Made by a program: the position numbers and the translations under genes. A DNA stretch of 56,198 nucleotides from Rachicladosporium sp. CCFEE 5018 (taxonomy: Eukaryota > Ascomycota > Dothideomycetes > Cladosporiales > Cladosporiaceae), in assembly GCA_002077045.2 (NCBI GenBank), contig KZ111145.1, positions 945,115 to 1,001,312 of the forward strand. The letters are read 5' to 3'. Shown one piece after another: positions 29,381 to 41,080 of this stretch. The notes beneath the pieces were generated by a model. The model searched no databases. It saw nothing but the letters and a program-made list of their open reading frames with translations, and was not told the DNA's origin. Every line of letters starts with the position of its first letter. The first letter of the stretch is position 1.

Positions 29381-31000
29381 ATGTCGAAGAAAGCCTTCCA
29401 ACGGCTCGGCCCTGATTCCACACTCCCTGGACTGCAATCGCTTGCACCGCATCGCCAACGAGAGCAAGACGATATCTCCACAGCAAGTAGCGATTTGGTG
29501 CACTTGAGCAACAGTGGGAGCAGGCAGCCGTCGCCTTTCGAGGATCTCCCTCATCCAGACAACTTCGCAGAGGAGGTCAAGGCTACGACCACAGGAAAGA
29601 GCGAAGGGACCGAGGAAAGAGGGAGCAGCGACTTTGACATTCTGGACGAGGACTACGACCCCGAGAGCGGCGAGCGCAGCACCGCGATGCCTTCAGATTT
29701 GCGGGCGCAGCGTTCGTCGCAGCCCCTGCTCCCCAATGGGAAACGAGAGGGCTACTTGACGAGAAGCATATCACACACGACAACGCGATCACAGTTCCGA
29801 GAACGAGACTCGGAAGAATTAGCGAAGCTCGAGACGCGGAAGCGATATACATATGCTGCCATATTCTTGCTCATAAGCTTGTTTGCGTTCGCGGTGCAGA
29901 CAGAGACAGCGGTGTATATCCAGCATAATCTGGGGTGGAAGAAACCGTACTGCATGCTTTACTTCACTCACGGCAGCTGGACCCTCCTTTGGCCGACGCA
30001 GCTTCTCATCCTCCGGCTGCAGAAATGGCGAGATCCATGGCCGGTCTTCTGGCGCCGGCACGTAGCCATCATCCGCTCCACAGCACAAATGATTGAGCAT
30101 GGCACGCTCCACATCCCTCCAGACTACCAGAAGAAGAGCCCTTGGCCTTATTTCATCCGTACGACATCATACGTGACATGTGCTCTCACGATAGCAGGCG
30201 GGAGCTGGTATCTGGCGGTCGATCTTACGACCGCCTCAGACCTCACGGCAATCTACAACTGCTCCGCGTTCTTCGCCTACGCCTTCGCGATCCCAATGCT
30301 AGGCGAGCACCTCCGGTGGTCGAAAGTCTTCGCCGTCGGCGTTGCGATCGCAGGCGTACTGATCGTAGCATATGGCGACACTGCTTCGACAGCGAAGCAC
30401 GGTTCTAAATCTGGTGGCGGAACGGGCGGGAACGATGCACCGGTGGACTCGGAGGCATCGAATCGGTTCGTCGGCAACCTGGTGATTGGTGTTGGCTCAG
30501 TGCTGTACGGCTTCTACGAGGTGCTGTACAAGAAAGTCGCCTGTCCGCCTGACGGCTGTAGTCCCGGAAGAGGGATGCTCTTCGCCAATACCTTCGGATC
30601 CATGATCGGGATCTTCACGCTCAGCGTTCTCTGGATCCCGTTGCCCATCTTGCACTTTACGGGAATCGAGACATTCGAGCTGCCGCAAGGTCGAGCAGCT
30701 TGGATGCTGCTCATCTCCGTCCTCGCGAACGCAACGTTCTCTGGCTCGTTTCTGGTGCTTATCAGTCTGACAAGCCCGGTACTGTCGAGTGTTGCGGCGC
30801 TGCTGACGATATTCCTCGTGGCGCTTTGCGATGAGCTCTTGCCGGAGCCGCTGCATAATGATCTGTCCGCTGCAGCTGTGGGAGGAGGTGTGCTGATCAT
30901 TGCTGCTTTTGCATTGCTGAGCTGGGCGACGTTCAGGGAGATGAGGGAAGAGAGTCTGAAGCATGCTGAAGACATTGCGGAGAGTGATGTTGAGGATTGA
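29381..31000 (+). CDS. drug/metabolite transporter superfamily membrane protein (SLC35F/Thi74-like)
   Basis: 539 aa, intronless. Residues 1-155 are acidic, Ser-rich and cytosolic. About ten hydrophobic helices follow, starting with YTYAAIFLLISLFAFAVQTE (~155) and ending with GGGVLIIAAFALLSWATF. The middle carries IYNCSAFFAYAFAIPMLGEH and WSKVFAVGVAIAGVLIVAYG, the EamA-type core repeat of the DMT superfamily. Fungal relatives include vacuolar or plasma-membrane proteins of the yeast Thi74/YML018C group, whose substrates are mostly unknown. A charged tail closes the protein. The loop at ~340-365 is Gly/Ser-rich and separates the two five-helix halves. Substrate not predictable. Confidence 0.88.
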   Translation: MSKKAFQRLGPDSTLPGLQSLAPHRQREQDDISTASSDLVHLSNSGSRQPSPFEDLPHPDNFAEEVKATTTGKSEGTEERGSSDFDILDEDYDPESGERSTAMPSDLRAQRSSQPLLPNGKREGYLTRSISHTTTRSQFRERDSEELAKLETRKRYTYAAIFLLISLFAFAVQTETAVYIQHNLGWKKPYCMLYFTHGSWTLLWPTQLLILRLQKWRDPWPVFWRRHVAIIRSTAQMIEHGTLHIPPDYQKKSPWPYFIRTTSYVTCALTIAGGSWYLAVDLTTASDLTAIYNCSAFFAYAFAIPMLGEHLRWSKVFAVGVAIAGVLIVAYGDTASTAKHGSKSGGGTGGNDAPVDSEASNRFVGNLVIGVGSVLYGFYEVLYKKVACPPDGCSPGRGMLFANTFGSMIGIFTLSVLWIPLPILHFTGIETFELPQGRAAWMLLISVLANATFSGSFLVLISLTSPVLSSVAALLTIFLVALCDELLPEPLHNDLSAAAVGGGVLIIAAFALLSWATFREMREESLKHAEDIAESDVED

Positions 31001-33448
31001 TGCATTGGGATCATGAGGATTTGGGGAAAAAGAGATTGGCCATCTCGACCAGGGAGATCTACAGCGTTCCCGCATTTGGGCTGGGGGTAGCATCTAGGAT
31101 CGGTAGACTGAAGTCCTGACATAGCATAGTGCATGCTGTGCAGGCGCGGTGGTGCGCATTGCATTAAGATACATCAGATCTAGAGAGCAGGAATGCCATC
31201 TTTGGTCCCTACATATGGCGGAAGGTCTTGCGGCCGTTGTGCTGTGTTGATGTGCAGGATTAATATAGCCCGCTCTGCGATATCTGATACACTTGGGGAG
31301 CTTTGCAAATGCTCTCAAGATGAGCATCATGTGGACTTCCATGCGTCGTGCTTCGCTGCGAGTCCGAGTGATAGGTAACTTCGACCCGCTTCATCGCAGA
31401 TACCTTGCTTGCTACCCATTCAAGTGATGGAGTGGCAGATCACCGATGGTAGCGTCCATCCACCGTCATGGGTATGTGAGGTATTGTGACACAGAGGTTC
31501 GACGAGCGACAGGCTCCGGTGGGAATACGGAAGGCTATATCAACCATTGTTTCTCCGTATGTCTAAGATATGCATGACTTCCATGTGGTCAGGCCAGGCT
31601 GATCACTGGATGCTGGAAGTTTGAGAAGTCATGCTCGTCTTCCAGTGATCTACCCAACACCTGGTGTAGTTCTAGCGTCTGGAGAGTAGGACAGCGGGAT
31701 CGCCGCTCGCAAATATGTGAGCAGCTCCCGCGCAAGGGCTCGAAGTTGTCGTATAGTTCCGTCGTATCTTTCGAACGAAGATGAGCGACAACTTGGTACG
31801 TGTGACCAGGTCCTGCGACTACCATTGTAGTACTGTAGACAACAACGAATACGCATGCCCGACGTTGACCCTCAAGCTACGGATCTGACTCGGCAAGCCA
31901 TTTCTCGGCTCCTTCCCGAAAACACGAAAGATGGCTCCACTCTCAGAAAACTGGAACGTGGAGTTTGCTCCACACCTCAATCTACCTCCTCTCGACCTCA
32001 CGATTGGCTCCGTCGATCCAGATCATCCCCGACTAGCTTCGTCCCACTGGCACCGTACCTGAACGTGTGCTGGCAAGGCTGGGATAGTCGGTGAGCAGAA
32101 CCTTTCCTACCGTTACGAATGTCTCAAGTAATGTCCGAGTACGAGCTCGACTTGGCTTCCTTTGTTTGCCGTGAAGTCTGAATGAGCATGCTGTGGAACG
32201 TGGTGCTACGCATGTAGGTGGCGTTGATAGCGGGCAATGCGAGTTGATAGTGGGTTCTGCGGGCGAGACGTCCGCACCAAGCAGCATCTTGCGTTCCTGC
32301 GCCGAGAGGGCTCACGAGATCTGATGTCGCGCATTGGCGTGGCGGAGGGCTGCAGTAGCTTCTCGGCCAATCCGAGCGTGGATTACCTCGAGGTTGGCGT
32401 CGAGGGTGTGTGCAGAGTCTGCTGTTGGAGAACTTGGCTCTCATAATGATAGTTGGAAGAATGTGTCGTGTGAGCCGTTCAGATATGCACCAGCAACATC
32501 GCTATGAACTAGTGGTGACGGGTGTCTCAGAAGTCGTCATGGCCTCGTGAACGTTGGCGTGGAGCATCACGAGCTGGGCTGGATTGGACTGCTGACCACC
32601 TCGAGTTACCGAATTAAGGCACCAAGCCATGCCGGCCCGCTAGGCGAGAAATCCACTCTGTTGCATGCAGCTCCAATTTCGAGGCGTTCTGGAGTGAAGG
32701 CGTTCTCGAGTCTGATGAGCCTGGTAGCTGGTCATCAGAAAGTCCGATACTGTAGCCCATGCTCTGTTCATCTGCTCCGTAATATCATGAAGATTAACAT
32801 GCCCGAGTGAGAGCGACTGTCGTAAGGTGCAGCAGCGAAATAACCAATCTTGCATGCGGCTGCTGCTTAGCGAGTACTGGGATAATCCTAGCGGGGCCGC
32901 ACGGATCGCCAAACTCTCGCGCAGGCTCTCGCTCACTCCCAGCAGCAATCCCTCCAGCACATCACCTCCACCTCCTCCACCTCCCCTCACCACCACCATC
33001 CTCACCGGCGGAACAGTGCGGTGCAGGTGCGTCGAACGTACTTGCTCTGCAGCTGTTTCTGCGTCCACTCGTTACCGAGCACCACCCTCTTGCTGCATTG
33101 CTTTCGCGTTCACTTCGATACCCTTAGGCGGCTGTGCTTTGCCGCACTTCTTTGCGGTGAGCTTCATTCCTGCCTTGCTGTATGTACCACGCTCTCATGG
33201 GAGGATGTGTTAGCCTTGGCAGGTGACTGACTGACATTGAATAATCAGATCATACTCGTTTGCATAATTTGAGCGTCTTCCGCGTGCGCTTTTTCGACGC
33301 GGCACTTGAAGGGCGGTTTCATTGCTCTACAGCATCCCAGCAATATCGGCAGCACACTTGACGAGCATCACATCGACACCTGATCGCGGGCGAAAGGCTG
33401 TAGCAGATTCTCACAGCACACGCTCTCGGCCTCTGGCAAACTACCACA
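31001..33448. other. long intergenic region, no gene seen
   Basis: About 2.4 kb. Frames here are short and overlap on both strands without domain signals. A CCTCCA/CCACCA low-complexity tract lies at about 32955-33000. The last few hundred bases are likely promoter and leader of the gene at 33449. Confidence 0.5.
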
Positions 33449-36190
33449 ATGGCCGACGTCGCGTCACCCGCACATGGACAGCACCACAGGCACACCAGCA
33501 GCATAGGCTCAATGACTGCCGGAGCCTCACTCGGCGCTGAGCCAGTCTTCGAGATGGTGCCCAATCCGACATTCTCCTTCCCCATGGTGCTTCAGGCGTC
33601 GGACCCTACAACTGCTCCATCCTCGAGCAACCCACAGGGACGGCGACATCTGTCAGTGCAACTCGGCGTGCCTAGCACAGGCACACCACGCGCTGCCGCA
33701 CATAGCCGAGCGACCTCAGCATTACCGAGCTTCTCATTCAATGCTGCGGACGCAACCGGCTTGCAAGATGCCAGCACACCACCGGAGACACCGACGGAGA
33801 GTACACCTGCGACGCCCAACAAGCGTGGTCACAAGCGGCGGGGCAGTGAGTTCGTCGGCGGCGACTCGAGGCTTGGGGTGGACAATGCCATCAGCACCAG
33901 CCCGACCAAAACTGATACCGTTCCCATGACACTGCCACCAAGCACACTCTCTGCGCTACCACCCTCCAACCGTCGTACGCACAGGCGGGATCGGTCTTAC
34001 GTGTCCACACACGATGCGAGCGAGATGATGACTCCTCCGAGTGAAGTGGAGCCAAGGACTAGCAGCAGTCTGCCGACCACGCCTTCTGGTCACCACGGCG
34101 ACATGCCCTCACTCCTCACTGGCTACCCTTTTTCTTCCGCATCGAACACGACTTCCGGTGCTGATCGAGATGTCTCGCCTGTGCGGCCAACTTCCCGCCC
34201 TGGCCGCAGTGTTGGCTTTGCCCGCGAAGTCGAGATCATCCCACGACCGCTCTCGACCATCTCTTCTGGAAGCGAAAGCTCGAAGGGCCACTCACTGAGC
34301 AACAGCATCGACATGATCAGCATGAGTCCAGGTAGTCCATCCAGAAACACGCGCAAATCACTGGATGTCCATTCGCCCATGGATTCGATCGACGAGTCGT
34401 CCAGGCTGCGCAGTTCGTCGGAGATCGGGAGGGAGCAGAATGAGCAGGAGGGACAATGGCTAAAGAGCAGAGCATCTAGCGCCACGATTGACAACACCAC
34501 ACCCACCACCGAGTCCACATCGCCAGCCCTGACATCCGTCGAGCCTACCGATGCAGATGCACCACCAATGTCACACCGGAAGAAGCGCTCTTCTGGAGAT
34601 GGGCTAGGCTTCGATAGGAGACGGAGTGAGCCTGCAATAGCCTCGAAGTCAGCAGACATGTCACGATTGTCTGCACTGTCACTGCAAGAGGACGCCGTCG
34701 AAGAGCAACAGTACATGGGAGACTCGGAGCTGGACAGGAAGTCGTCCACTCGCAAGATCAAAGACTGGGCGCTCGCGAAGCTACACCGCAGATCGAGGGA
34801 CTTTAACCAGAAGCCGGGCAGCCCATATGCCTCCGGTGCACGACCTCGTAGCGAGGGTGCAATCCATGAGATCATTCCGCCGAATCTGGAGGACGACCCT
34901 GTACCGGCACCACCCATGGCTGAGACCGATCTCGACACGGTCTTCGATGCTACCAGTGACAGCGTGGACGCTGGCAGCAGCTACGACACTTCCCGGGTCG
35001 CTTTCCACACCCCGACCTTCGAGCCGACTGCGATGTCCCGTTTGGAAAGCACCGACAACACCATGATCGATCTCGACGCGGCGTTTGGACCAACACGCAC
35101 CTCACCGATGATCGGCAACTCGCATCGCAAGACTCTGCACAGTGCTCGCACTGGCGGCGGACCCACCGCATATCTCCATCGCCGAGCCGAGAGCGCACCT
35201 ATGCTAACGCCCTTCGACTTCAGTCGCAACAGCACAACTTCGTCAGCGATGGCAGACGTGTTCGAGGAAGAAGAGGAGGAGGATAGCAATGATGGCATCA
35301 GTCCTGGAACACACTCAGGTGCGAATCAGGTCAGCGGCATGGGTATGTTGGCCGGGGACGCGGATCATGGTGCCGCGACTGGACTACGCATACATCGCAG
35401 TAGCTGGACACCGGATCGTCCTTCAACTTCGCACGGCAACATGAGCTTCGGCTCGAGGCTGTCGACACCCGCGAACGATCGGCGCACGTCTTCCATCATC
35501 GAGGACACCATCATCGAGGAGTCAAGCCCTGTCGACGTTCCTGTCGAGCCGGTGCAGATCGTGGAGGACTACGAGGAGCCCAGAGCATCGTCGTTGACCA
35601 AGTCTTCTGACTCCAGCGAGACGCCCACGCTTCTTGCTGTTGCTTCAGAAACGGAAACATCGATCATGACGCCAGACACCTATCAGACGTCTACCTTCTC
35701 CTCCCCTGACCTACAGCGGCGCCAGGGATCTTTCGAGGCTTCTCGTGTTGGTACATCCGCCTCTTCGATCGCAGACACACGCACTACGAGCTCTGGCATG
35801 ACTGGCGAGCACTCCCACGACATTCGTGCTTCGGTCGATGACGTCCCGTCGTTGACCAGCAGCCGCTCGACCATGCTTAGCACAGCTCATGCCAACACCT
35901 CCCGCCGAGACTTTGGCGCCGACCAGCGCACTCCATCAGCATCTTCCACTAACCTCGCATCTGCCACATCGGCTGACCGACGGAGGAAGCGCTCTAGTGT
36001 GGCCAGCTTCTCGCAGCTGATGAGCCAGTCGTTCGGTCCAAAGGCAAAAGCGAGTGAGGAGTTCAGGCCAGCCACTGCGGGCGCTGCTATTAAGCCGAAG
36101 AAGGAGCACAGACTAAAGAAGTTGATGTTTTGGAGGAGCAAGAGTGCTGGTGCGGTGTTGACGGGCTCGGGCAAGCCCTACGCTGGGTGA
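33449..36190 (+). CDS. large intrinsically disordered Ser/Thr/Pro-rich protein
   Basis: 913 aa, intronless, Ser/Thr/Pro-rich almost throughout, with no globular domain. Recurring features are STPPETPTESTPATPNKRGH followed by a basic KRRGSEFVGGD block (~125-145), many RRxS-type phospho-site contexts, RKIKDWALAKLHRRSRDF (~435) and a conserved-looking basic, aromatic end, KKEHRLKKLMFWRSKSAG. The KRRGSEFVGGD block and the short basic tail are known to me from uncharacterised Pezizomycotina proteins, some labelled cell-wall proline-rich. There is no signal peptide, so a cytosolic signalling or scaffold role is more likely. Function unknown. Long antisense frames across it are composition shadows. 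Confidence 0.8.
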   Translation: MADVASPAHGQHHRHTSSIGSMTAGASLGAEPVFEMVPNPTFSFPMVLQASDPTTAPSSSNPQGRRHLSVQLGVPSTGTPRAAAHSRATSALPSFSFNAADATGLQDASTPPETPTESTPATPNKRGHKRRGSEFVGGDSRLGVDNAISTSPTKTDTVPMTLPPSTLSALPPSNRRTHRRDRSYVSTHDASEMMTPPSEVEPRTSSSLPTTPSGHHGDMPSLLTGYPFSSASNTTSGADRDVSPVRPTSRPGRSVGFAREVEIIPRPLSTISSGSESSKGHSLSNSIDMISMSPGSPSRNTRKSLDVHSPMDSIDESSRLRSSSEIGREQNEQEGQWLKSRASSATIDNTTPTTESTSPALTSVEPTDADAPPMSHRKKRSSGDGLGFDRRRSEPAIASKSADMSRLSALSLQEDAVEEQQYMGDSELDRKSSTRKIKDWALAKLHRRSRDFNQKPGSPYASGARPRSEGAIHEIIPPNLEDDPVPAPPMAETDLDTVFDATSDSVDAGSSYDTSRVAFHTPTFEPTAMSRLESTDNTMIDLDAAFGPTRTSPMIGNSHRKTLHSARTGGGPTAYLHRRAESAPMLTPFDFSRNSTTSSAMADVFEEEEEEDSNDGISPGTHSGANQVSGMGMLAGDADHGAATGLRIHRSSWTPDRPSTSHGNMSFGSRLSTPANDRRTSSIIEDTIIEESSPVDVPVEPVQIVEDYEEPRASSLTKSSDSSETPTLLAVASETETSIMTPDTYQTSTFSSPDLQRRQGSFEASRVGTSASSIADTRTTSSGMTGEHSHDIRASVDDVPSLTSSRSTMLSTAHANTSRRDFGADQRTPSASSTNLASATSADRRRKRSSVASFSQLMSQSFGPKAKASEEFRPATAGAAIKPKKEHRLKKLMFWRSKSAGAVLTGSGKPYAG

Positions 36191-37574
36191 GAGAAGCCTG
36201 CATTGATGGCTTGACAAACCTCCTCTTCGGCTCGTTCGACGACACGGCCAAGCGACCGACGACAAGGAGTGGCACGATCTGGTCACTTCACAACACCTTA
36301 TCATCACACACTGTAGATGTCCTTTGCTTTTCCGGTGTTATCATACGGGACCAAACGAACGACAGCATGCTATCACCTTCTCCTCTGGCCGTGCTAACAT
36401 AGCTCCATCGCTTGGTGGCAGCTTTTTGCGCGAGCATTCTCACATTGACGGATTGCGCTTGGCATCGCACAAGCTAGACTGAACAAGGAGGGCAAACACC
36501 ACTCCATTCTCACTACATGGAAAGGGAAGGGAGACCACGAGGGTTGGAAACGCGATGATGAATAGTCTTATTAGCGGGTACTTGATGCCATTGGGTTTGG
36601 GCGGATATGGTAGAGACAGGCATATCATAGTGTGAATGACAACTCGGGGAGCCTTCGTGAGAAGAGCTTCCTGGATTGGACCAAGCATCATACTTCTCAG
36701 TGCCTTACTATTTACACTCACTCGTAATCTGGGATTGCTATAAGCCATACTGTAGCTATCACTATGCTTTCATACAGCTGCTCGAAGGCCTGATGTGGGC
36801 AGATGGGTAAGTGACCCATTGATGATGGCTGTGGAAGCGCCGCTGTGCCTCTGCCATGCAGCAACCAAGCGTTCAAAGTGGATGATAAGATGGCGAAGGA
36901 TCTGGACAGCTTGGCCGTGATGGATCAAAAGCTCAAACTCACCCTCATCGTCTGCTTCTCATCCTTTCATTCGCTTCCTTGGTCGTACGGTATTCCGTCT
37001 CGCTGTGCGGTCACTTGAGCGCCTCGCTGCATACTCCGATCGACGCGAGGGTGCAAATCTGAAGGCGACCCTGGCCTCCTATGACTGCGCTGCCAGGAGT
37101 AATACTACATCCTTGTCACCACATTTATGTATACTCATGGTCACGGCAACTATTGAAACAGCACACCATGCAATATCATACACAGGGCTGATACAGTAGG
37201 GTGGTCGTCAGGCTCGTGCCGCCACTGATTATCGCCAAGCGTTCCAGGAGAGTGGGCTCGCGTGCTCTCGTTGGCCGCTTCGGGGGTCTGACGCGCTATG
37301 AATGGCTCGGGCGAGTCGCGCATGCCACACCATTCAACAGAAGTCTCTCCTGTTGATCTCTCCTGACTGTTGTTTCTTCCATTGCACTTTCTATCCATCC
37401 TTTCTCCATTTATCACTTCCCTTCACAGGATTCATTCGTTATTTCTATCATTGACCGGAGATCGATTGACAGACGGTCGTTGCCGCTTTCTTACACTCAT
37501 TGAATTATTCGGGTCCATTCGCTCGAAAGACTCGAATCACGGGACATTTACCATTACCCTTTCCCACCGCAATC
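36191..37574. other. intergenic, no gene seen
   Basis: About 1.4 kb. The last ~250 bases are CT-rich (for example ttctttcc.. cactttctatccatcc), a common pyrimidine-rich promoter element of fungal genes, upstream of the GH72 start. Confidence 0.5.
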
Positions 37575-39033
37575 ATGAAGACCACCACCTCCCTCATCCT
37601 CGCAGCCACCGCGGCCCTCACCTCCGCAGTCGCAACCCCCGCCCGCATCGAAGCCCGCGCCTCAGGCACCTCCTCCACCCTCCCCACAGTCACCGTCAAG
37701 GGAAACGCTTTCTTCGCCGGCGACCAGCGCTTCTACATTCGCGGTATCGATTACCAGCCCGGCGGCTCCTCCGGTGCCGCTGGCTCAGACGGTGCCAGCG
37801 ACCCAATCGCGAATGTTGAGAACTGCAAGCGCGATATCGTCGAATTCAAAAAGCTCGGGATCAACACCGTGCGTGTCTACACTGTCGATAACACGCTGAA
37901 TCACGATGAGTGCATGTCCGCGCTGGCGGACGCTGGCATCTACCTCGCGCTGGATGTGAACACGCCAAAATACTCGATCCGTAGGGACAAACCGGCACAA
38001 AGCTACAATGCTGTGTACTTGCAGAGTCTTTTCGCGACTGTGGACGCTTTCCAGGGCTACAGCAACACGCTGCTGTTCTTCAGCGGCAACGAAGTCATCA
38101 ACGACGACACTTCGACGCCTTGCGCGCCGTACGTCAAGGCCGTGACGAGAGATCTCAAGCAGTACATCGGCAGCCGCGGCTACCGCAAGATTCCGGTCGG
38201 CTACTCGGCCGCAGACGTCGAGAGCAACAGGTACGAGATGGCGGATTATATGAACTGCGGCACCGACGACCAGCGCTCCGACTTCTACGCGTTCAACGAT
38301 TACTCGTGGTGCGACCCGAGCACCTACGAAGTCGCCTGGCAGCCTAAGGTCGAGAAGTTCGGGAACTATAGTATACCCTTGTTGTAAGCCACCCTGTCCC
38401 TATTATCTCCTGAAGCACCCTCACTGACTTCGTCCTAGCCTCTCCGAATTCGGCTGCATCAAAGGAACCCGTACCTTCGACGGCCAAATCGCCGCCCTCA
38501 TGTCCAGCCAAATGACTTCCGTCTACAGCGGCGGCCTTGCCTATGAATACTCCGAAGAAGGCTCAGGGTACGGCCTCGTGACCCTCTCCGGCTCCTCAGT
38601 CTCCGAAGGCTCCTCCTTCACAGCGCTACAATCGCAGTTCTCCTCCAACCCCGCGCCCCAAGGTGACGGCGGCTACAAAATGAGCAGCGCTGCTTCAGAG
38701 TGCCCGGCGCAGAGTTCGACTTGGGAGGTCACGGATTTCAGCGGCGAGGCGCTGCCGGCTATTCCCGATGGAGCGCAGGATTATATGAAGAATGGAGCTG
38801 GGACGGGCCCGGGATTGGCGGGAAGCGGGAGTCAGGATGCTGGGGGTCAGAGCACGGCTACGGCGAGCGCGGGGAGTGGGAGTGTGACTGCTGTTGCTAG
38901 TGGGGGTGCTGCGAGCGCGACTCAATCTGGTGCTGCGGGGTCCTTGAGGGCTGGTGGCGAGATGGGCGTGGCGCCTTGGGTTTGTGCGGCGGTCGTTGTG
39001 ATGAGCACGATGTTTGGTGCTGCGCTGTTGTAA
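37575..39033 (+). CDS. GPI-anchored 1,3-beta-glucanosyltransferase, GH72 (Gel/Gas)
   Basis: Exon 1 is 37575-38383, the intron 38384-38438 (55 nt, CTGAC branch) and exon 2 38439-39033; 467 aa. Signal peptide MKTTTSLILAATAALTSAVA. The GH72 catalytic domain spans ~38-340, with both Glu visible: Glu173 (FFSGNEVIND) and Glu273 (FLSEFGC, restored by splicing). The tail is Ser/Gly/Ala-rich and ends in a hydrophobic segment (GVAPWVCAAVVVMSTMFGAA), as expected for GPI attachment. It cuts and re-joins beta-1,3-glucan at the outer face of the plasma membrane or cell wall. No Cys-rich CBM43 (X8) module follows the catalytic domain, so it belongs to the shorter subgroup. Confidence 0.94.
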
Positions 39034-39504
39034 GCGAAAGAGAAGTGTTGGAGACTTGGTGGCGTGCAGAGGAAGTGTACGCGGCTATCTGTTCGGTCTT
39101 GGGAGGCTGGCGCTGCGGTCTGGTTGATCTGACCTGGAAGCAAAGTGCTTGCCTCCGGTCTCGAAAGCTTTTGGCATGTTTTATTGGAAAGTTGGATTGG
39201 ACTGGCTTAGCTATGTAATCTTGACTTTTGTACTCCGTATCACATGCAACTCCGTAATGGTCATCAGTTCATTCGTCAAAGATGCAGCCTGTCTGGGTGA
39301 TTCCGTTCGTATCCACGATATCCTATGATTCGGGCGTCTCTGCCTAAGCGGTTCCTCACTCGCCGTCCAGAGAATAGTGTAAGACCTATGAGCCGCCATC
39401 TAGAAACCATTTGCGAAGGACTTGGTATCGCTTCGGCTTATGTGCAAATGTGCTAGCATCGGGCGGACCCGCAGCGTGGATCATTGTGCCCATCCATTGC
39501 AGTA
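39034..39504. other. intergenic between convergent genes
   Basis: 471 bp of 3' flank, no gene seen. Confidence 0.5.
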
Positions 39505-40878
39505 TCATAACAGGCTCATCTTACACGCTAGAGGCTCTAGTCCAGCCAGCGACCAAGCGCAAAGATCCACTCTGAACAGTCGCCAGTATCCAGTCGGCCA
39601 ATCCCACGCGAGTGAGTACATCGCCAAGGACATCAGCATCAGAATCATCGCACATAAGGCTAGTGCCCAAGACCTCCACGCCGGTACAGTCTGGCTCCCG
39701 AAGTTCATCTTGAGCACCGTCAGTGGCAGATCCTCCGCGCCTGCCTCAGGGAAGTCCATAGCCACGATACCCAGTCTTCTCCGCCCTCTAGTGCTGAGAT
39801 ACCCTCCGAGTCGTTTGTTGATACCGTCCTCCCATCTGAAGACCCACCAGCCTCCCAAAGCCAGCTTCTTAGGCGGGATCTGGTAGTACAAGTTGAACTC
39901 GAAGCCGGAAGTGAAGTTGATGTACCAATGCTGCGGGTCTGGATCACTTGCAGCTTTCTCGAGGAGATTCGATATATCGCCACCTTTCTTTGTGATGAGA
40001 GAGGGGAGAGATTCGGGATCAGGGAAGGCGTAGTGGTCTTGTATCGTGAGTTGTACGCCGTTCCAATTACGGATCGTGAAGGGTGTTTCGGGGTTGTCTT
40101 GCCAGCGAGAGACGTCTATGCCAAATGCCCAGAGTGAGGGGCCGGTGAAGCGTCGGAAGAGTTGGATCCGTCCACGAGCTTCGCCCAGGGTTGGAGTCGT
40201 GTTTGCTGTGCGCCAGTGCTCTGGGTTTGAGGAGATGAGACTAATGATTGCCTGGGCGAACGAGATCGTGGAGTTTTCTTCCTGACGGTCCCGCTTGATC
40301 TGAGCTATCAAAGCCTCGGTCGGATGAGAGAGAAGCCACAGATACATCGTCATCAAGACGTCCTCCAAGCGTAGACCTAGGAATGCAGTGCCGTGGACCA
40401 TCTCAACGATGTCGTTGCGGAGACCACACCGAAGGTCGAAGTACCGGATCCCAGCGTCTAGCTGGCCTTTGAAGTCCATCGTCTGGGTTGTGACGAAGGG
40501 TACTTTGTAGGTGTACGCAGCGCTGTCGTGAGTTCCTGGGATAGTCAAGGCGGACAATGGAGTATCATCTTTGAGCAGGGCCATCCAGGCTGTGCTCGTT
40601 AATGGCGCCTTATGGTCCTGGCGTTGAATTATTGATATCTCGTTCAGAGATACTGAAGTGGCACAGCCCTTCTCGAGCTCTGGCAGCTCCAGGCTGCGGT
40701 CGAGCAATGGAGGCTTTGCGAGCCATGTGGCGACCATGACGATGCGATCCGCGGCCACCTCAGTCTGCCATGGTAGGTACACACTGCAGCGGGAAATCAA
40801 GAGCGATCCAGTGCTCTGCAAACCTGCTGCAAAGGGTACCTTCTTGAGGTAGGCTGTGCATTGAGCGAACATGTCCAA
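39505..40878 (-). CDS. PI-PLC X-domain protein (bacterial-type phosphatidylinositol phospholipase C)
   Basis: 457 aa, intronless. The X domain runs ~105-390. Catalytic His117 lies in LTIPGTHDSAAYTY and His162 in EMVHGTAFLGL, with DAGIRYFDLRCGL between them as in bacterial PI-PLC. After the domain comes a hydrophobic stretch (~405-425, WALALCAMILMLMSLAMYSL) that would anchor the C-terminus in a membrane. No Y, C2 or EF-hand modules, so it is not the eukaryotic Plc1 type. It probably cleaves PI or GPI-type lipids to a cyclic inositol phosphate without Ca2+ (family knowledge). The start is 203 bp from the divergent dynactin p25 gene. Confidence 0.88.
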   Translation of the reverse strand: MDMFAQCTAYLKKVPFAAGLQSTGSLLISRCSVYLPWQTEVAADRIVMVATWLAKPPLLDRSLELPELEKGCATSVSLNEISIIQRQDHKAPLTSTAWMALLKDDTPLSALTIPGTHDSAAYTYKVPFVTTQTMDFKGQLDAGIRYFDLRCGLRNDIVEMVHGTAFLGLRLEDVLMTMYLWLLSHPTEALIAQIKRDRQEENSTISFAQAIISLISSNPEHWRTANTTPTLGEARGRIQLFRRFTGPSLWAFGIDVSRWQDNPETPFTIRNWNGVQLTIQDHYAFPDPESLPSLITKKGGDISNLLEKAASDPDPQHWYINFTSGFEFNLYYQIPPKKLALGGWWVFRWEDGINKRLGGYLSTRGRRRLGIVAMDFPEAGAEDLPLTVLKMNFGSQTVPAWRSWALALCAMILMLMSLAMYSLAWDWPTGYWRLFRVDLCAWSLAGLEPLACKMSLL

Positions 40879-41080
40879 GCCTCAAATGCCTGAGGTCACA
40901 GGCTCGTGGTCCGAGCGGCAACCGACTCCACTGGCGAAACAACACTGCTACGACTTCTACATGCAATACTCAACCACGGTAATATGAGCACACTGAACAG
41001 AGGATCGAAATTTCGTCGACGATATCTAGATCCTGACGCTCTTGAAAGTACTCAGCAGTATCAACAGTCACAGAGTCGAG

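Noticed and set aside
34123..34938. 271-codon minus-strand frame
   Set aside because: Antisense shadow of the 913-aa disordered protein; composition mirrors Ser/Thr codons.
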